DNA of 64,000 nucleotides from JAWSVE01 sp033852115 (GCA_033852115.1 JAWSVE010000001.1:496001-560000); one strand, 5' to 3'. Positions 50,412 to 60,266 are shown, numbered from the stretch's first letter. Translations and numbers: made by a program. The notes: generated by a model from the sequence alone, not told the origin.

Positions 50412-51641
50412 TTTGAGGGGACTGCGTCCTTTGTTAGCAGCAATTCGCATTCGGAGCGCATTGAGTTTAATAAAGCCTTCCGCGTCTTTTTGATTGTATG
50501 CCCCAGCATCGTCTTCAAAGGTCGCAATGCTTTCATCAAACAAACTGTCATCAGAACGACGACCAACTACCGATACGTTACCTTTGTAGAGCTTGACCCG
50601 CACATCGCCATTAACGACTTGTTGCGACTCATCAATTGCCGCCTGCAACATTTTGCGCTCTGGACTCCACCAGTAGCCGTTGTAGATAAGCTCCGCATAC
50701 TTGGGCATAAAGCTATCTTTGAGATGTGTGACTTCGCGGTCTAGAGTGATCGACTCGATAGCGCGGTGAGCTTTCAACATAACCGTGCCCCCTGGCGTTT
50801 CATAACAACCACGAGACTTCATACCGACATATCGGTTTTCGACGATATCTAAACGCCCGATACCATTTTCTCCCGCGACTTTATTCAGAAACGCCAGTAC
50901 CTGAGCCGCTGACATCTCTTCACCATTGATAGCAACAATGTCGCCACAGCGGTAAGTTAACTCAAGATAAGTTGGCTGATCAGGCGCAGCTTCAGGACTG
51001 ACAGACCAGCGCCACATGTCGTCTTCAGCTTCTTGCCAGGGATCTTCAAGGATGTCACCTTCATATGAAATGTGCAGCAAGTTTGCATCCATTGAATACG
51101 GGGATTTTTTCTTGTTCGAGGAAAAGTCCACAGGAATATTGTGCTCTTTGCAATATGCCATCAACGTCTCACGTGACGTTAAGTCCCACTCGCGCCACGG
51201 TGCGATCACGTGGATACCAGGCTTAAGCGCATAAGCACCCAACTCAAAACGCACTTGGTCATTACCCTTACCGGTAGCACCATGGCAGATAGCATCTGCA
51301 CCGGTCTCGTTGGCAATTTCTATCAATCGCTTAGCGATTAACGGACGCGCGATTGATGTACCGAGCAGGTATTCGCCTTCATAAATGGTGTTTGCACGAA
51401 ACATTGGAAACACGTAGTCACGCACAAACTCTTCTTGCAAATCATCAATGTAAATTTCTTTCACGCCCAAGGCTTCTGCCTTTGCACGAGCGGGCTCGAC
51501 CTCTTCCCCTTGCCCGATATCCGCAGTAAATGTCACCACTTCGCAATCGTAGGTTTCTTGCAACCAGCGAACAATCACTGAGGTATCCAACCCACCTGAA
51601 TAAGCGAGGACGACTTTTTTAATGGATGCATTTGCAGACAT
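50409..51641 (-). CDS. argG: Argininosuccinate synthase
   Basis: A 410-residue enzyme that joins citrulline and aspartate with ATP in arginine biosynthesis. The start is placed at the ATG at 51641 (MSANASIKKVVLAYSGG), which has GGAG 6 bases before it; a longer frame from 51698 lacks this. Visible motifs are the pyrophosphatase P-loop AYSGGLDTSV (from about residue 13), HGATGKGNDQVRFE, APWREWDLTSRE and SRGCYETPGGT. argG beside motY and pyrC is the Pseudomonas order. Confidence 0.97.
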   Translation of the reverse strand: MSANASIKKVVLAYSGGLDTSVIVRWLQETYDCEVVTFTADIGQGEEVEPARAKAEALGVKEIYIDDLQEEFVRDYVFPMFRANTIYEGEYLLGTSIARPLIAKRLIEIANETGADAICHGATGKGNDQVRFELGAYALKPGIHVIAPWREWDLTSRETLMAYCKEHNIPVDFSSNKKKSPYSMDANLLHISYEGDILEDPWQEAEDDMWRWSVSPEAAPDQPTYLELTYRCGDIVAINGEEMSAAQVLAFLNKVAGENGIGRLDIVENRYVGMKSRGCYETPGGTVMLKAHRAIESITLDREVTHLKDSFMPKYAELIYNGYWWSPERKMLQAAIDESQQVVNGDVRVKLYKGNVSVVGRRSDDSLFDESIATFEDDAGAYNQKDAEGFIKLNALRMRIAANKGRSPLK

Positions 51642-51826
51642 GAACTTCTCCAACGGACGGAAATGAGACATCGAGGCGATTTGATCGCACGATTGCACGC
51701 GAGTGAATAAGCGTAAGGCCGGACAGATGACAGCGCAATCGAACGAGCGAGCCGGTGATCGGCGCGCATTGTAGCGGGAAACCTACAGCAAGTGTAGAGC
51801 TAGTGGCAGATTGGGATGGATCTTAC

Positions 51827-52741
51827 TTAGCGAGAGGCCATTTGATCAGTTTCATCAGGGAATTCCGGCTCCTCATCAGAACTCCCTTTCACCAAGCGGA
51901 TGGTCACCCGGCGGTTTTGTGCTCGCCCTTTCCTGGTCTGGTTACTGGCCACGGGATACCTTTCTCCATGCCAGCGAGTAACGATCATCTCAGGGGGGAC
52001 GCCCCTAGCCACCAAAAATTTGGTCACCATTTCGGCCCGTTCCCGTGCCAGCTCAAAATTCTCTACTCGAGATCCTAGGCTGTCGGTATGGCCGTCAACG
52101 TAAAACTGGCTAATCTCACCATCGGCTTTAAAGTACAAACCAATATTATCGAGTTTCTCAACCTCCGATGGGTTTAGCGCTTCCTTACTAGAGCCAAAAT
52201 AAATACTGGTACGCTCTATCTGCTCAAAATTGACCGGCAACAGCCCGGACAAACAACCAAGATAGCGATCATAGGCCGCCCGGAAGTTGACGGCAGAAAT
52301 AGCAACCTCAACGGATTTTTCAGCGCCGTACCACGGTCTCCGCGTGAAAACGACTTCCATCCCTTGATGCAATTCTGTCAGTACCCGTTGAGATAAACGC
52401 GTATCTAAGCGAATAGGGGTGTTTCCCTGGCGAACCTGTACATACCCCATATCCTTGCCAGCGGCATGCTTAACCCACACAGGAGCATGGGATTTAAGTG
52501 ATGCCTGCCCGCTTTTTAAGCGTGGGGTATCAGAGTCGATGACAAAGCGCTGAGACTCACCGGCTCGCTGATAAAACACTGCATCACCGTAGAACTCGAT
52601 CCCATGAACCAACCGGCATTCGAAAATCGAAACATTAACCACCCACTCAGACTCGGTAATGTCGGTATCGTATTTAACGGCCAGGCAGGACGTACTCCAT
52701 GCCACTATGCCAACCAACAAAATAACCACGAATCGCAACAT
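51827..52741 (-). CDS. motY: MotY-like OmpA-domain protein (sodium-driven flagellar T-ring)
   Basis: A 304-residue secreted protein from the ATG at 52741, chosen because a signal peptide follows at once (MLRFVVILLVGIVAWSTSCLA); the frame opens earlier at 52810. The N-terminal domain (about 22-160), with FECRLVHGIEFYG, MEVVFTRRPWYG and a late Cys, is MotY-specific. The C-terminal OmpA/MotB domain (about 180-290) carries VDGHTDSLGSRVENFELA and SNQTRKGRAQNRRV, the peptidoglycan-binding signature. MotY anchors stator units around the basal body. No other flagellar genes lie in the window, so motility is inferred. Confidence 0.88.
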   Translation of the reverse strand: MLRFVVILLVGIVAWSTSCLAVKYDTDITESEWVVNVSIFECRLVHGIEFYGDAVFYQRAGESQRFVIDSDTPRLKSGQASLKSHAPVWVKHAAGKDMGYVQVRQGNTPIRLDTRLSQRVLTELHQGMEVVFTRRPWYGAEKSVEVAISAVNFRAAYDRYLGCLSGLLPVNFEQIERTSIYFGSSKEALNPSEVEKLDNIGLYFKADGEISQFYVDGHTDSLGSRVENFELARERAEMVTKFLVARGVPPEMIVTRWHGERYPVASNQTRKGRAQNRRVTIRLVKGSSDEEPEFPDETDQMASR

Positions 52742-52943
52742 CAACCGTTTAACTCCACCAAAACCAGCACCCGCCGTCGCAACCTGCCGTACTAGAGCAC
52801 AACACAACAAACCCAGGTATTGTTATAGGTATCGGCCGAAGATGCCTGTGCTTTAACGGCCTTTTTCGGTAGGATGCGCCTTCGCCACACAGCATCCAAA
52901 CGTGTCGCGATCGTATGCATAAACTATAGGTAATCTCACCATC

Positions 52944-53981
52944 ATGAGCGCAGAACTGACCATTACCCGCCCAGACGACTGGCACATTCACCTCCGGGAT
53001 GGTGCAACACTGAAAGACACTGTCCGAGATGCTGCACGTTATATGGGGCGGGCCATTGTCATGCCAAATTTAGTTCCTCCAGTGACAACCACTGAGCAAG
53101 CTTTGGCCTACCGAGATCGCATCACAGCTGAAATCCCCCAAGGCTCAAGCTTCCAGCCCCTGATGGTGCTCTATCTCACCGATAACACTACGCCTGACAC
53201 CATTCGCCAAGCGAGCGAAGCAGGCATCGTCGCATGCAAGCTTTACCCTGCGGGGGCTACAACGAATTCAGATGCCGGAGTCACCAACATCCGCAGCATT
53301 TACCCAGCATTGGAAGAGATGGAAAAAGTCGGCATGAAGTTGCTCGTGCACGGCGAAGTTACCCATGATGACATTGATATTTTTGACCGCGAGCAGGTAT
53401 TCATCGACCAAGTGTTAAAACCACTCACAAACCAATTTCCCGGTTTGAAAGTCGTCCTTGAGCATATCTCCACAGAAGATGCCGTCGATTTTGTTACTGC
53501 CGCAAACAACAACATCGCTGCTACAGTAACTGCACACCACTTATTATTTAATCGCAATGCGCTGCTAGTCGGCGGCATCCGGCCTCATTACTATTGCTTA
53601 CCCATTTTGAAAAGCAACCAACACCAGCAGGCTTTAATCAAGGCCGCCACCAGTGGCAATCCGAAGTTCTTCCTTGGTACCGATTCCGCCCCTCACGCCA
53701 TTAATAAAAAAGAGATCGCATGCGGCTGCGCCGGTTGCTACACCGCTTACACGGCCATAGAAATGTACGCTGAGGCATTCGAACGTGCCGGCGCTCTCGA
53801 CAACCTCGAAGCATTTGCCAGCCATTTTGGCCCGGATTTTTACGGTCTACCACGCAACAATGACAGTATTACTCTCGTGAAATCCGCATGGCAAATCCCC
53901 GAAACACTCGCTCTTGGTGAGCAACATGTCGCTCCACTCTGCGCAGGCGAGACACTTCAATGGCGTATTGCCACCCTTTAA
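52944..53981 (+). CDS. pyrC: Dihydroorotase
   Basis: A 345-residue class II dihydroorotase, the third enzyme of pyrimidine synthesis. Zinc ligands and catalytic residues are visible: DWHIHLRDG (H14, H16), the carboxylated Lys in CKLYPAGATTNSDAGV, VHGEV, LEHIS, HHLLFNRN, and the catalytic Asp in LGTDSAPH. Length matches E. coli PyrC (348). It diverges from motY and is followed by rnt after 23 bases. Confidence 0.98.
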   Translation: MSAELTITRPDDWHIHLRDGATLKDTVRDAARYMGRAIVMPNLVPPVTTTEQALAYRDRITAEIPQGSSFQPLMVLYLTDNTTPDTIRQASEAGIVACKLYPAGATTNSDAGVTNIRSIYPALEEMEKVGMKLLVHGEVTHDDIDIFDREQVFIDQVLKPLTNQFPGLKVVLEHISTEDAVDFVTAANNNIAATVTAHHLLFNRNALLVGGIRPHYYCLPILKSNQHQQALIKAATSGNPKFFLGTDSAPHAINKKEIACGCAGCYTAYTAIEMYAEAFERAGALDNLEAFASHFGPDFYGLPRNNDSITLVKSAWQIPETLALGEQHVAPLCAGETLQWRIATL

Positions 53982-54004
53982 TTGGTTATATTTAGGATAC
54001 ACTT

Positions 54005-54664
54005 TTGAGCGCAAATACTGCCGACAACCAGGACGAACCGAAAACATTAATGGCATCACGCTTCCGTGGTTTTTTACCCGTAGTGATTGATGTAGAAACC
54101 GGAGGGTTTAGCTCGCAGACCGATGCGCTGTTAGAAATCGCTGCGGTCCCACTGGAGATGGATGATAACGGCACCCTCTTTCCCGGCGACGTCCTTGATT
54201 TTCATGTAGAGCCTTTCGAAGGATCCAATATCGAGCAAGCAGCGCTGGACTTTACAGGGATTGATTTAGATTCGCCTGACCGCCCAGCGGAACCCGAAGA
54301 AATTGTCATTAGCGAACTTTGCCGACCTATTCGAAAAGCGGTCAAAGCGGCTGGCTGCAATCGCGCGGTAGTGGTTGGCCATAACGCGCATTTTGATTTG
54401 GGTTTTCTAAATGCGGCGGTTGAGCGCTGCGAAATAAAACGTAACCCGTTCCACCCTTTCTCCTGCTTTGATACCGCCACCCTTGGTGGTCTAGCTTATG
54501 GTCAAACGGTATTAGCCAAAGCTTGTATCGCTAGTGGTATTGAGTTTAGCAACAGTGACGCGCACTCAGCTGCCTACGATGCGCAAAAAACCGCCGAGCT
54601 TTTCTGCCGCATCGTTAATCAGTGGAAGTCCTTGGGTGGCTGGCCGCTGCCAGAAAACAACTAA
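54005..54664 (+). CDS. rnt: Ribonuclease T
   Basis: A 219-residue DEDDh 3'-5' exoribonuclease that matures tRNA and other stable RNA ends. Catalytic residues appear in VIDVETGGF (D, E; near residue 28), HNAHFDLGFLNAAV (D; near 126) and the final HSAAYDAQKTAEL (H, D; near 183). The first codon is TTG, set by AGGA 8 bases upstream. pyrC-rnt adjacency is as in Pseudomonas. Confidence 0.96.
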   Translation: MSANTADNQDEPKTLMASRFRGFLPVVIDVETGGFSSQTDALLEIAAVPLEMDDNGTLFPGDVLDFHVEPFEGSNIEQAALDFTGIDLDSPDRPAEPEEIVISELCRPIRKAVKAAGCNRAVVVGHNAHFDLGFLNAAVERCEIKRNPFHPFSCFDTATLGGLAYGQTVLAKACIASGIEFSNSDAHSAAYDAQKTAELFCRIVNQWKSLGGWPLPENN

Positions 54665-54678
54665 CGCGAACAATATCG

Positions 54679-55485
54679 CTAGTCGAAATTGTAACTTGGG
54701 TACTTATAGTCAATATCAACCGACATGTAATCGCCCGACGCGTTTGCGATATTCCCCAAACCTGAAAATTTCATCAACCGTTGACTTTCTGCATCGTAGT
54801 CAACTCGAATTGGGGCAACAAAACGCCTCAACAACCAAGAAGATGGCGCAGCTTCAAAACATCTCGCCTCTCGATTTTCAGCACAAGATACAGACGCCAG
54901 TCGAAATGAGTAGCTGGACAACCTCGAAGGGACGAGAAACTGGAAATCTATGTCGTCCTCTACACTCATGCTCCAATTGTTTCTAACCAAGCCATCAAAA
55001 CCAGCATCAACAACTATACTATCGTCAACACTCAACGCTTGCGTTCTTTCGCCTTCATTTACTGTTTCACGGTATGTGATACTCAGCTGATTATCATTCA
55101 ACCTTTTTACAGACACTACTTCGCCTACAAGGTAGTTGTATTGAAACACGGCTGGCCGTGTTGCTAATTCACCGTAACGCAACTTTTTAAAGGCAATAAT
55201 TTTGCTTTGATCATCGCGATACACCACTGAATGAGAGCCAGCTGCTCCTCGCGAATAATGGTATTCGGTGTATAGATGCTGGCCAGTTTTCCTATCGCGC
55301 GCATTACCGATAAGATAGGGAAGTTCATACTCAGCGGCAGCAAGCCACTCCTTTTCCAACAATAGTGTTGTGTTGAGATCCTGAGCCGATAACACTGCCG
55401 GACAGAAACTTAGCACCAGGTAAGTTACAACGCTGCACAAACCTAAAATCTGATTGTGTCGATATTGCAAAAAGCGCTCACGCAT
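54679..55485 (-). CDS. Secreted protein of unknown function, last gene of the ChrR-linked operon
   Basis: A 268-residue protein I do not recognise. I use the ATG at 55485, which overlaps the stop of the DUF2878 gene (ATGCGTGA); a GTG lies 6 bases earlier. A signal peptide (ILGLCSVVTYLVLSFCPAVLSA) is followed by a beta-rich domain with two cysteines near residues 203 and 210 (SVSCAENREARCFE) that may form a disulfide. Aromatic segments such as YTEYHYSRGAAGS and a GDYMSVDIDYKYPSYNFD end suggest a lipocalin- or calycin-like barrel, a guess only. Co-transcription with the lipid-modifying genes upstream points to an envelope role. Confidence 0.7.
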   Translation of the reverse strand: MRERFLQYRHNQILGLCSVVTYLVLSFCPAVLSAQDLNTTLLLEKEWLAAAEYELPYLIGNARDRKTGQHLYTEYHYSRGAAGSHSVVYRDDQSKIIAFKKLRYGELATRPAVFQYNYLVGEVVSVKRLNDNQLSITYRETVNEGERTQALSVDDSIVVDAGFDGLVRNNWSMSVEDDIDFQFLVPSRLSSYSFRLASVSCAENREARCFEAAPSSWLLRRFVAPIRVDYDAESQRLMKFSGLGNIANASGDYMSVDIDYKYPSYNFD

Positions 55486-56008
55486 TGGCACAACCTCGGT
55501 CGGAGGTGAATGACTCAGTAATCCAAAGCATAGCGGGCAACATCAAAGCCCAGCAGCATGCAACAGTTAGCATCGATATCTCCGCTGACAGTCCGAAACT
55601 AACCCCCGTCAGTTTAGCGCCAGAAAAATACGACAGAGGTGCAAACAGAAAGGCCAGGATAACGCTAAGCGATTTTTTAGAGACAAGCCAATTCAGGCTG
55701 CGAACGAGTAACGTCGCAAACATTATCCAAATCGACACTAACCAGAGAGGAATTAAAACGCCGCCCGAAAACTCGAAGACACCCATCAAACCCAAGAGTT
55801 GATCCATCACGCAACCGGCAACTGACACAACACCAACAACAAACCACTCAGCTCGAGAAAAGGCGGACAGAAGCTGGTTGGCAATCAACACCATGACCAG
55901 CGCGACCAAAACCACGAGGCTGCTATCATAAAAAAATAGGGACAAGAACCAACCCACTTGAAAAATCACGGCGTTTCCGACATTGACAACCCAAGAAGCT
56001 TGGTTCAT
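55478..56008 (-). CDS. DUF2878 family membrane protein
   Basis: A 176-residue polytopic protein with five or six helices. The pattern VGNAVIFQVGWFLSLFF, DQLLGLMGVFEF, IPLWLVSIWIMFATLLVRSL and FAPLSYFSGAKLTGVSF matches the DUF2878 family, which recurs in ChrR/LitR-linked clusters with cfa and DUF1365. Function is unknown. The gene starts 12 bases after cfa and overlaps the next gene. Confidence 0.82.
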   Translation of the reverse strand: MNQASWVVNVGNAVIFQVGWFLSLFFYDSSLVVLVALVMVLIANQLLSAFSRAEWFVVGVVSVAGCVMDQLLGLMGVFEFSGGVLIPLWLVSIWIMFATLLVRSLNWLVSKKSLSVILAFLFAPLSYFSGAKLTGVSFGLSAEISMLTVACCWALMLPAMLWITESFTSDRGCANA

Positions 56009-56020
56009 TGAACTATCTCA

Positions 56021-57280
56021 CTAGGCTATTCTAGCTTGCGGTTTTGCCAACAAAATTTGTGCTGTACTGATCACCCTTTCCGCGAAACCTCCTTCGCAGT
56101 AACACAGATAAAACTCCCACATGCGCGCAAACTCATCACCAAAGCCTTGATTCTTGACCTCTGCTAGACGTTTGTTAAATCGATGCCGCCACTCTTTCAA
56201 CGTGCGCGCGTAATCGTTGGTAATGTCATGCAAACCAACAATTTGCATATCCGTATCCTTCGACACATGCTGAGCTATAACCTCATTCGAGGGAAGACAG
56301 CCGCCAGGGAAAATATACTTTTGAATAAAGTCCACAGCCTTTAATGCGGCATGATAACGTTGATCGGGAATAGTGATGGCCTGAATCAACATCAAACCAT
56401 CTTCTTTCAGCAAACGACTACACTGCGAGAAATAACTTTGATAATACTGATGACCGACTGCCTCTATCATTTCTATCGACACTATCTTGTCAAAACGGCC
56501 TTCGAGTTCTCTGTAATCTTTCAGTAAAACCTGAATTTTTCCAGACAATCCGAGCTGCTCGACTCGGCGAGAAGCATATTCAAACTGCCGTTGAGAAATC
56601 GTTGTGGTAGTCACTCGACAACCATAGTGCTGAGCCGCATAAATAGCCATACCACCCCAGCCCGTGCCGATTTCCAACAAATGATCATTTTCGTTAAGTT
56701 TCAACTTTTCACAAATAACACGCAGCTTATTAACCGCTGCTTTATCAAGCGAGGTGTGCTGATCATCATATATCGCAGATGAATACATCATTTCCTGATC
56801 TAAGAACAGTTCAAAAAAATCGTTCCCCAAGTCGTAATGGGCACCTATGTTTTTCTTTGAACCAGTCAACGTATTAATATTCGCTAACCGCAGAATCCAA
56901 TTAGACACTTTCGATCCTATTGACATATCGCCATCAAGTTTTTCAACGATAGACATATTCAATACCATAATGCGAATCACATTGGTTAGATCAGGAGTTG
57001 TCCAGTCACCCTGCATATAACTTTCACCGGATCCAATCGTTCCGCGCATCAATACATTTAAATAAGCAGCAGGATTTCGAACCTGAATTTTTGCAACCAG
57101 ATCTCCCTCTTTCTTCGGGGACCCAAACGAAAAAACCTCACCACCTTCCTCAACAATCAAACTGCCCACCCGAAGATTTTCAAACACTTTAAATACCGCT
57201 TTCCTCGCGATGCGTTCTTTCATCGAAGCCGGCTTCACTGATACGGAGGGTTGTTTTAAAAGACTTTGGGTTACCTGCAT
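56021..57280 (-). CDS. cfa: Cyclopropane-fatty-acyl-phospholipid synthase family methyltransferase
   Basis: A 419-residue SAM-dependent methyltransferase acting on unsaturated phospholipid acyl chains. The ATG at 57280 has AGGTG at good spacing; a GTG at 57289 is also in frame. After an N-terminal lipid-binding domain come NIGAHYDLGNDFFELFLDQ, MYSSAIY, motif I LEIGTGWGGMAIYAA and the catalytic region GRFDKIVSIEMIEAVGH (E and H conserved), plus YIFPGGCLPS. In Rhodobacter the RpoE-ChrR regulon includes cfa-type genes involved in methylated/furan fatty acids, so the product here may not be plain cyclopropane lipid. Confidence 0.93.
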   Translation of the reverse strand: MQVTQSLLKQPSVSVKPASMKERIARKAVFKVFENLRVGSLIVEEGGEVFSFGSPKKEGDLVAKIQVRNPAAYLNVLMRGTIGSGESYMQGDWTTPDLTNVIRIMVLNMSIVEKLDGDMSIGSKVSNWILRLANINTLTGSKKNIGAHYDLGNDFFELFLDQEMMYSSAIYDDQHTSLDKAAVNKLRVICEKLKLNENDHLLEIGTGWGGMAIYAAQHYGCRVTTTTISQRQFEYASRRVEQLGLSGKIQVLLKDYRELEGRFDKIVSIEMIEAVGHQYYQSYFSQCSRLLKEDGLMLIQAITIPDQRYHAALKAVDFIQKYIFPGGCLPSNEVIAQHVSKDTDMQIVGLHDITNDYARTLKEWRHRFNKRLAEVKNQGFGDEFARMWEFYLCYCEGGFAERVISTAQILLAKPQARIA

Positions 57281-57308
57281 ACTAATCACCTAATTAAAAC
57301 TCTATAAA

Positions 57309-58154
57309 CTATCGCTCAGGGTGAGGGACAAATGAAACACCTTTGATGCGCAGTTTCAACGCCTGCCAATAGATGGCACCAAACACTTTCATGGTCATCA
57401 GGGGGTACATTAAGATTTGCTTAGTCAACACCCCTTTCGATATGGGCACACGTGTAAGGTTTAAGTTTGCATAAAACTGCCTTTTCTTGCCCTGCCAATT
57501 CGACAACCCAATTTTCAATTCACTTCCTGGCTTACCACCCACCCAACGGTACACCATATCCATATCGAAAAAGGGAGATACGTGCATTGATTTTTCAAAA
57601 GATTTACGCTGAACATCATTACTTGGATCACATTCAAGCACGTATCTGCATTTTTCTCTCCACGGTGTATTGGTGACTTCAAGAACGATGAAGCGAAGTG
57701 ATTCTTGTTGATCAAAACAGTAGTAGCAGGAGATTGGGTTGATAATAAAACCAAAGTAACGCAGGTTAGTTAGAACGCGAACACTCCCGGAAAACGACTG
57801 CCCTGTACTGCGGAAAATTTCATCCACCACCGCGTCGTAGATCGTCTCTTGAGGATTACCAATAAAGTCCTTTCGGCGCATCCAACTTAGGTTAAACGTC
57901 TTGTTCGACCAGAGTCGACTCGTCGAGAAAATTGTATCGATCTCATCCAAATCGAGATACATCATGAATACGCGATAACTAAAATAGTGCCTCTTAGGGC
58001 TGACTCGACAATGTTCCAGCGTGCCTTTATAGATGGCACTTTGATAACAATCGGTAACGCCAGAATCATCGACCGTTAGTGGCCTAGCTTCACTTACGCT
58101 GTTACTCACACGCTTCAACGATATCTCAGCACTATTCATTAAGTTACTATTCAT
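57309..58154 (-). CDS. DUF1365 family protein
   Basis: A 281-residue protein of the DUF1365 family, almost always linked to cfa and the FAD oxidoreductase found next to it. Visible are SAIYKGTLEHCRVSPKRHYF (about 38-57), YRVFMMYLDLDE, DFIGNPQETIYDAV, LTNLRYFGFIINPISCYYCF and KSMHVSPFFDMDMVYRW. No signal peptide or catalytic motif I can name. It lies 13 bases after the oxidoreductase gene and 28 before cfa. Confidence 0.88.
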   Translation of the reverse strand: MNSNLMNSAEISLKRVSNSVSEARPLTVDDSGVTDCYQSAIYKGTLEHCRVSPKRHYFSYRVFMMYLDLDEIDTIFSTSRLWSNKTFNLSWMRRKDFIGNPQETIYDAVVDEIFRSTGQSFSGSVRVLTNLRYFGFIINPISCYYCFDQQESLRFIVLEVTNTPWREKCRYVLECDPSNDVQRKSFEKSMHVSPFFDMDMVYRWVGGKPGSELKIGLSNWQGKKRQFYANLNLTRVPISKGVLTKQILMYPLMTMKVFGAIYWQALKLRIKGVSFVPHPER

Positions 58155-58167
58155 TAAGTCACTCTAC

Positions 58168-59475
58168 TTAATTCCAATCTACACCCAACGCCTTAGCTAC
58201 TCGCTTCGCGCTTACTACACCGTCCTCGTGAAATCCGTTACCCCAGTATGCACCGCAAAACCACGTATTGTTGACCCCATTAATATCAGACCATCGACTT
58301 TGAGCGAGAACGGAGTCCATAGAAAATGAGGGGTGCGCGTAATTAAACTTCCCTATCACTTGGTTGGGGTCAATCTTTTCATCAGCGTTCAACGTGACAC
58401 AGTAAGTTTTTGGCTGATCAAAACCTTGCAATATATTCATATTGTAGGTGAGTATTGCTGCATCTTGACGTTTTGAACTCAGATGATAGTTCCAAGCCGC
58501 CCAAGTTTTTCTATTGTTCGGCAGAATAGATTCATCGGTATGCAAAACAACCGAATTGTCCTTATACGGAATAGAGGCGAGTATTTCTGATTCTTCTTTG
58601 GATATATCGTGTAGGAGCTTAATTGCCTGGTCGCTATGGCAAGCCAGAATAACGTGGTCAAATGTTTCAACGTTGCCGCCTTTGAATAAGATCTTAACCT
58701 TCCCTTCGGTACGCGACACGCTCTCTATTGACGAAGCAGTGACAATACAATCACTAAACTGTTGAGTTAGTGGGCGGAGATACTGCGACGAACCACCCTT
58801 GATGACTCTCCACTGAGGCCTATTGTTAACACTTAATAGGCCGTGATTTTTAAAGAACTTCACAAAAAACAGTAGCGGCATTTTCATCACCATATCGTGC
58901 GACGCCGACCAAATTGCAGCGCACATAGGTACGAGATAATGCGAAGTAAACAAACCTGAATAGTTATTTTTGTGAAGATATTCGCCTAAGGTTGTGCCTG
59001 GATCAATTTGGCCGTTATCAAGGTCAGCAACGGCTTGCTTGTTAAAGCGCAGTATGTTCGACAGCATCACCCAGTATTGGTAACTCAACAAATTCTTTCT
59101 TTGCGCGAACAGCGTATTCAGGTTCTCACCACTATACTCAAGCCCGGTATCCTGGCAACTAACACTGAATGTCATATCCGTCGGCTGATTTTCAACACCT
59201 AACTCAGTTAATAATTGAATAAAATTTGGGTAGGTCCAGTCGTTATACACGATAAATCCGGTATCGACATGCAACGTCTCTCCATTAACGTCAACCGGGA
59301 TGGTTGCAGTATGACCTCCAATTCTCGTGTCTTCTTCAAACACACGAATATTGAACCGGTCTTGTCCAGAGGCCGTTTTACCCCCATGCTGTCGCAGCAG
59401 GTAAGCAACGGTTAATCCAGATACACCGGCCCCGATAATTGCTACGTTGAGCGGTTTCGAATTTAAATCTGTCAC
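58168..59475 (-). CDS. FAD/NAD(P)-dependent oxidoreductase (amine-oxidase fold)
   Basis: A 435-residue flavoprotein. The dinucleotide-binding motif AIIGAGVSGLTVAYLL (about 12-27) is followed by VFEEDTRIGGHTATI, DTGFIVYNDWTYPNF, KGGSSQYLRPL and the C-terminal FAD motif FCGAYWGNGFHEDGVVSA. These fit the group linked to cfa and DUF1365. In Rhodobacter a related gene set makes furan fatty acids, so it may dehydrogenate methylated acyl chains; this is inference. It starts with GTG overlapping the SDR stop by 4 bases. Confidence 0.9.
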   Translation of the reverse strand: MTDLNSKPLNVAIIGAGVSGLTVAYLLRQHGGKTASGQDRFNIRVFEEDTRIGGHTATIPVDVNGETLHVDTGFIVYNDWTYPNFIQLLTELGVENQPTDMTFSVSCQDTGLEYSGENLNTLFAQRKNLLSYQYWVMLSNILRFNKQAVADLDNGQIDPGTTLGEYLHKNNYSGLFTSHYLVPMCAAIWSASHDMVMKMPLLFFVKFFKNHGLLSVNNRPQWRVIKGGSSQYLRPLTQQFSDCIVTASSIESVSRTEGKVKILFKGGNVETFDHVILACHSDQAIKLLHDISKEESEILASIPYKDNSVVLHTDESILPNNRKTWAAWNYHLSSKRQDAAILTYNMNILQGFDQPKTYCVTLNADEKIDPNQVIGKFNYAHPSFSMDSVLAQSRWSDINGVNNTWFCGAYWGNGFHEDGVVSAKRVAKALGVDWN

Positions 59476-60266
59476 TTAGCCGGCTCCTTCTGTGTTTCTC
59501 GGCTTAATTTGTTTACTGCTAACCAGTGCCAAAGCTTAGGAAAACACCTCAGACTATAGAGCAATACGGCAAAACGCTTGGGAAAGGTAATCAAGCGTCG
59601 TTTTTCTTTCATCTCTTTCACAATGCATTTAACAGCAGACTCCGTAGAGACAATAAAAGGCATAGAAAAATCATTGGCGTCGGTCATAGGCGTCTTCACA
59701 AAGCCCGGCTGTATAATGCTGACTGCGATATTCGTCTCGGCTAAATCTATTCGAAGAGACTCAAAAAAATAATGGACGGCAGCTTTAGAAGCTCCATAAG
59801 CCTCCGCTCTGGGGAATGGCACAACGTTCGCCAGAGAAGAAGTTACCAGTATTTGGCGAGATCGACTGGAGGATTTTTCTAGCAGCGGTAGCGCATTGGA
59901 AACTGTATTGACCGCACCAAAGTAATTAACATCCATTACCCTTTTCATCGCATCCCAATCAGGGGTATCGATATCAAAGTATTCGCACACTCCAGCATTG
60001 ATGATTACTCTGTCAATATAACCAAATTTGGCGTCAATCCAGTCTTTAGCATCCTGCATCTGTTGCTGATCGGTAACATCGCAAGTCAGAACGTGGATAC
60101 CACTAGATTGAGCAGCAAGTTCCTCTAATGCTTGGTTATTCCTGGCAGTGGCCACTATGGTATTGCCGCTTCTCGATAACGTCCTGGCAAGTGCTTGCCC
60201 GATACCACTCGAGGCGCCAGTGATCCAGATCACCTCTCCTTGCATCATTGTTGGTCCTTGAATCAT
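59472..60266 (-). CDS. Short-chain dehydrogenase/reductase (SDR)
   Basis: A 264-residue NAD(P)-dependent oxidoreductase. The cofactor motif TGASSGIGQ (about 16-24), the NAG motif in VIINAGVCEYFD, the catalytic Ser (VTSSLANVV) and YxxxK (YGASK) are intact. PGFVKTPMTD follows, and a basic C-terminal tail may associate with membrane. The frame begins at 60266; an ATG at 60248 with AAGGA upstream is an alternative. It is the second gene of the operon, next to the NTF2-like gene. Confidence 0.92.
   Translation of the reverse strand: MIQGPTMMQGEVIWITGASSGIGQALARTLSRSGNTIVATARNNQALEELAAQSSGIHVLTCDVTDQQQMQDAKDWIDAKFGYIDRVIINAGVCEYFDIDTPDWDAMKRVMDVNYFGAVNTVSNALPLLEKSSSRSRQILVTSSLANVVPFPRAEAYGASKAAVHYFFESLRIDLAETNIAVSIIQPGFVKTPMTDANDFSMPFIVSTESAVKCIVKEMKEKRRLITFPKRFAVLLYSLRCFPKLWHWLAVNKLSRETQKEPAK

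Noticed and set aside
57601..57640. TGATCC-N18-TAAATC on the minus strand inside the DUF1365 gene
   Set aside because: Matches the ECF pattern by chance inside a coding region, with no sensible start codon downstream.
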